This document shows, one piece after another, positions 5,501 through 6,751 of a stretch of DNA of 6,751 bases. The first letter of the stretch is position 1. Each line of letters starts with the position of its first letter. Below the pieces are notes generated by a model. That model was not told the DNA's origin. It ran no database searches and was given only the letters and a program-made list of their open reading frames with translations. Source of the stretch: SIG452 sp045580405. GTDB taxonomy: Bacteria > Bacillota > Clostridia > UMGS1840. The translations under genes were made by a program, and so were the position numbers. The DNA lies in assembly GCA_045580405.1 (NCBI GenBank), contig JAZNNT010000015.1, positions 1 through 6,751 on the forward strand, read 5' to 3'.

Positions 5501-6751
5501 TGGTGTTGGTTCCTTCTCTTAAATAGAGGAATTCCATATCCATCTGTGCAGAACCGTCTGCCCAGCAGGTGGTCTGCCAACCGGTAGTAGTGTTTTTCAC
5601 AAGTTCGGCATAGAAGCCGGTATCGGAGGTCACAACAAAGCTATGCACCTTATTGTCACACACCCCTAAATACGGATACACAATGCCTGCACCAGCGGCA
5701 GAAACCTCTGCCTGTAAGGTAACAGATGCACCGGCACCCAAGGAAATATACTGACCAATGTCATTGGTTTCAGTGGAGTAGGTTCCCTCTCCCCCTACCA
5801 GATAATTGTGAATACCCACGTTGAGTCGATCTCCAAAGGAGGTATGTTCGGTGGTATAGGGGATATAGGAGGTAGTAATTTCGGAAAGATAGCTCATTCC
5901 GTAATTACTTAACTTGGAAAAGGTTACGGTAGCGGATGGATTGGAGGTGGTAATCTCATTGTCACCCTGAATCAGATAAAGATATCCGATGTCATCCGCC
6001 GCTAAGGTTAGCGTGCTTCCCGTTTCACTCGTTAAGGTCACTGCTTGATCGGCGGTTACCCGATAGATTCCTGCATTCTCCGCAGTGTATCCCATGGTTC
6101 CAGCCGGTGCATAGGTAGGTTTTGGGGTTGCAGTCGGAGTAGGTGCAACAGTAGGAGTCGGAGTGGGTGTGGTGCCGCTTTCGGTAAACGGAATCACAAC
6201 TAACTCTGCCATTTTCATCTGCGCATCCCAATCAGCATTTCCAATCAACTCGCCGCCGCTATGCACACGAATGGCATGAATCACAGATTGGGTGTCGCTG
6301 ATGTTTTCAATGGTGATGGTGTTTTCTCCATCTCTCACATACATTAGAGCCGGGTCTGTTTTTTCGCTGTCTTCCCAAGCATAAGAAGTAACAGGGTACC
6401 CTGCGGGTTTATATATAGTAGTCTGATAGCCGGTGTCTGTGGTTATCTTTAACACATATTCGTTGGGATCGTTAAATGCAAGATAGGGATACACAATCCC
6501 ATTCATTCCCTTGGAGGGGATATAGGTGAACGTGTAGGATTCACCGGGATCAAGATGGGGTTCATCCTTGGTAGCAAATGTAACTACCACATCTTCCTGC
6601 CCAACTGGAATGGGCTCGTCGGTCACAGAGACTTGATCAAGATAATCCAACCCGTTGCCTTGCAAAGCAATAAAGGTCAGGTTTGCGGATGCGCTGCTTT
6701 TGGTAAGATTGTTGTTACCCTGAATCAGGTAGAAGTAATCACTAACACCTG
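2520..6751 (-). CDS. Multi-modular extracellular beta-helix protein, probable glycoside hydrolase (GH141-like), 5' end outside window
   Basis: The frame is open from the right edge to TAA at 2522-2520, giving 1409 visible residues. Numbering below counts from the first full codon at 6749. Order: type A module (1-188), linker TPTPTPTVAPTPTATPKPT, type B module (223-462), linker (463-491), CBM6/35-like module (492-610), connecting region with an EALYEAALEEE-type helix (about 611-686), Ig-like domain (687-779) and right-handed beta-helix (783-1409). In GH141-type enzymes such a beta-helix hydrolyses polysaccharide side chains or backbones; the acidic pair D1262/D1263 and D1297/E1298 fits a catalytic site (inference). 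The true start is probably about 200 bases beyond the edge, by comparison with the downstream paralogue, and should carry a signal peptide. A TTG at 6665 sits inside a conserved module (IALQGNGLDY), so it is not the start. The C-terminus shows no LPXTG, SLH or dockerin motif. GH120 or a non-enzymatic beta-helix are alternatives. Confidence 0.9.
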   Translation of the reverse strand, partial: GVSDYFYLIQGNNNLTKSSASANLTFIALQGNGLDYLDQVSVTDEPIPVGQEDVVVTFATKDEPHLDPGESYTFTYIPSKGMNGIVYPYLAFNDPNEYVLKITTDTGYQTTIYKPAGYPVTSYAWEDSEKTDPALMYVRDGENTITIENISDTQSVIHAIRVHSGGELIGNADWDAQMKMAELVVIPFTESGTTPTPTPTVAPTPTATPKPTYAPAGTMGYTAENAGIYRVTADQAVTLTSETGSTLTLAADDIGYLYLIQGDNEITTSNPSATVTFSKLSNYGMSYLSEITTSYIPYTTEHTSFGDRLNVGIHNYLVGGEGTYSTETNDIGQYISLGAGASVTLQAEVSAAGAGIVYPYLGVCDNKVHSFVVTSDTGFYAELVKNTTTGWQTTCWADGSAQMDMEFLYLREGTNTITIQNTGSNTATVASLRMSMTDGSDSVKNHATWGSQINLGNLKVTEGATVPSPVPTAEPTPTPPSVNPDVSDRAMRTVYQAENYAAGSLSKTTYAGTSVAKVGSESNGSYTINVEEDTVFNLYMRGAAWKDVSFDISIDGINYFYENMHFQSDRSATYSYQEECVATFPLSKGTHTLKFTFYCDTFYFDSFTLEDTYSKEYQILYGIKDIATSQGIYEALLTSGDYVYIDVEADTEGLAYPPMAFWSMVGKDYDTPAELIALYEAALEEEAAIPTVRIKDASNQLVATLPEGRSTVTVNCSDIPSNITLICAIYKGEKLAQIPQTASSTSTTVSFSLADVEAGSTLKILALSDMEEITPYTASGAYMDFYVAPDGKSTNDGLSPETPLATVAQALTKVKSVNAAMTGDIVIHVAPGVYRSNTTITIDPTMSGKNGYKVIIRGDDPDNRPVLSGGEPLTGKWSKVPGEEYWVATTTTRETRALYVNGYQATMARSDQWYWGDPITPSSPKNSSHKADGIKVSLSERPNISRELAGESRMQIVFNLAWANHRFPVDSVTYDSNYAYINTKYPYFNAYLLNNHTQTIMPIDLNGHIRAFYLENAMALMDQPGEFYFDKTNRKMYYYPYANEDMTTAQTYCAVTDGLLTIGGVSSSSKVENLEFQNISFQHGAWDDATLYGAAFNQSDELRIGTETYYSQELMHAQVLVSYADSVVFNGCEFACLGSSGIYFTEGVSNSKVIHSDFHDISGGGISVGNYLHNKTYDGKVERCSNIEIGDNIFRRCTQEFLGLNAVAVYYANGVNIHHNDIRNLGYTGIAVGWGWGYNASTQCGNHTVAYNKIQDCLQVLDDGAQIYTLCDQLNTHIMDNYFVDPDDFRRGGLYLDEGSGYIQICDNVFQNANDSGDFWLFARKNVNLNDNYAAYNHTDGGDPKYFATFPLDTAGVSYGSNNINVRTWSQTAERVMAEAGVEDKSRVAAIDYYPTWRTMRGVDKPADE
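2523..4403 (-). other. Right-handed parallel beta-helix domain, GH141-like
   Basis: Residues 783-1409. The entry motif DFYVAPDGKSTNDGLSPETP, then PLATVAQAL, VIHVAPGVY, RPVLSGGEPLTGKW and RALYVNGYQATMARS, is typical of beta-helix glycosidases. The ENAMALMDQPGEFYFD and KMYYYP segment (near 3610-3711) is another landmark. Helix rungs follow: VENLEFQNISFQHG, VVFNGCEFACLGSSG, KVIHSDFHDISGGGISVG, VNIHHNDIRNLGYTGIAVG. Then come LDDGAQIYTLCD and GGLYLDEGSGYIQICDNVF, carrying D1263 (2963-2961), D1297 (2861-2859) and E1298. In BT1002-type GH141 enzymes two Asp in comparable motifs are proposed as catalytic; the match here is by pattern, not alignment. The domain ends with TAERVMAEAGVEDK and YYPTWRTMRG, so it looks complete. 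Confidence 0.7.
4413..4691 (-). other. Ig-like beta-sandwich domain ahead of the beta-helix
   Basis: About 93 residues, from AIPTVRIKDASNQLV to ITPYTAS. The pattern ITLICAIYKGEKLAQI, then TVSFSLADVEAGSTLKI, then LALSDMEEITPYT resembles a domain common in clostridial secreted proteins, in which an ALYD-type strand is followed by an F/L-WDS-M.PL ending. It probably acts as a spacer or packs against the catalytic domain. No binding residue can be named. Confidence 0.5.
4920..5276 (-). other. CBM6/CBM35-like carbohydrate-binding module
   Basis: About 119 residues (492-610 of the visible protein). It opens with VYQAENYAAG, matching the N-terminal E-A-E-type strand that supplies calcium and structural contacts in CBM6/35 families. 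It continues with GSYTINVEEDTVFNLYMRG, FDISIDG and FPLSKGTHTLKFTF, and closes with FYFDSFTLE, the usual last strand. In that fold it would bind glycan chains and hold the enzyme on its substrate. Assignment rests on motif pattern only, and the ligand cannot be read from the sequence. It carries two Cys (EECVATF, FYCDTFYF) that could pair outside the cell. Confidence 0.65.
5277..5363 (-). other. Pro-rich linker before the CBM-like module
   Basis: About 29 residues including VPSPVPTAEPTPTPPSV, then NPDVSDRAM. It separates the N-terminal repeat region from the carbohydrate-binding and catalytic part, and marks where the shared repeats end and the domains unique to this gene begin. Confidence 0.75.
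5364..6083 (-). repeat. Type B module of the upstream gene, with an extra loop
   Basis: About 240 residues, from AENAGIYRV to NLGNLKVTE. B-type landmarks are ISLGAGASVTLQAEVSAAG, GIVYPYLGV, VTSDTGFYAEL, GWQTTCWADGSAQMDMEF, LYLREGTNTITIQNTGS and TWGSQINLGNLK. It is about 26 residues longer than the B module at 249-890. The extra sequence lies between the halves, around SYIPYTTEHTSFGDRLNVG and ending near STETNDIGQ. The family is unnamed as far as I can tell. Confidence 0.82.
6105..6185 (-). other. Pro/Thr linker between modules A and B of the upstream gene
   Basis: About 27 residues, TESGTTPTPTPTVAPTPTATPKPTYAPAG region. This is a flexible extracellular linker typical of modular clostridial carbohydrate-active enzymes. 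It is longer than the equivalents in the downstream gene at about 1611-1646, 903-956 and 201-248. Low-complexity ACC/CCT/GCA codons make it a likely site of length change. Confidence 0.8.
6186..6751 (-). repeat. Type A module of the upstream gene, N-terminus cut by the edge
   Basis: The visible part runs from GVSDYFYLIQGNNNLTKSS to AELVVIPF. It keeps the family landmarks GNGLDYLDQV, GIVYPYLAF, ITTDTGYQTTIY, DPALMYVRDGENTITIENIS and DWDAQMKMAEL. The first 27 residues and their codons are identical to copy 1 in the downstream gene (81 bases), whereas the remainder is clearly diverged (TYIPSKGMNG against TYTPNVISAG). The module is therefore a mosaic. Confidence 0.83.
6671..6751 (-). repeat. 81-bp exact direct repeat, copy at the right edge in the upstream gene
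   Basis: Partner of 2120-2200, in the same orientation and the same position within the type A module. It occupies the last bases of the window, so this gene's N-terminus rests on sequence that occurs twice. Confidence 0.95.

Noticed and set aside
6663..6665. TTG at 6665 as the start of the upstream gene
   Set aside because: The frame stays open to the window edge and the preceding residues (GVSDYFYLIQGNNN) belong to the conserved module, so this TTG is an internal Leu codon.

Overview
The window holds two large, consecutive protein-coding genes on the minus strand and a 111-base gap between them. Both genes run off the window: the upstream gene (2520-6751) lacks its first codons at the right edge, and the downstream gene (1-2408) lacks its 3' end at the left edge. 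No RNA gene, transposase, CRISPR array or credible plus-strand gene is visible. A strong AAGGAGGG ribosome binding site, a clostridial-looking signal peptide, moderate GC content and Pro/Thr-rich linkers between extracellular modules point to a Bacillota (Clostridia-type) bacterium, plausibly an uncultured gut or rumen fibre degrader. The taxon is an inference.

Upstream gene (6751 to 2520, minus strand). This is a modular secreted protein. From the N-terminal side it shows a type A repeat module (start missing), a long Pro/Thr linker, a type B repeat module, a second Pro/Thr linker, a CBM6/35-like carbohydrate-binding module, an Ig-like domain common in clostridial surface proteins, and a right-handed parallel beta-helix domain of about 630 residues. 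The beta-helix carries the landmarks of GH141-like and related beta-helix glycosidases, including an acidic DDGAQIY / YLDEGS pair. A polysaccharide-degrading enzyme is the best guess; the substrate is unknown.

Intergenic gap (2409-2519). It contains a perfect 12-bp inverted repeat followed by nine T on the plus strand, a plausible sigma-A promoter for the downstream gene whose -35 lies in that inverted repeat, and the ribosome binding site.

Downstream gene (2408 to 1, minus strand). It starts with a signal peptide followed by A, A, B and the start of a fourth module of the same family, joined by short Pro-rich linkers. The two A modules form an in-frame 690-bp direct tandem repeat. No catalytic domain is reached before the window ends.

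The two genes are paralogues sharing mosaic N-terminal repeats. They probably encode co-localised extracellular proteins acting on the same glycan or surface, with the repeats as targeting or adhesion modules. The repeat family itself is one I do not recognise, and it is the most novel element here. The final 81 bases of the window are identical to 2120-2200, so the right edge lies inside a repeat. It may be a gene-conversion tract or an assembly break.
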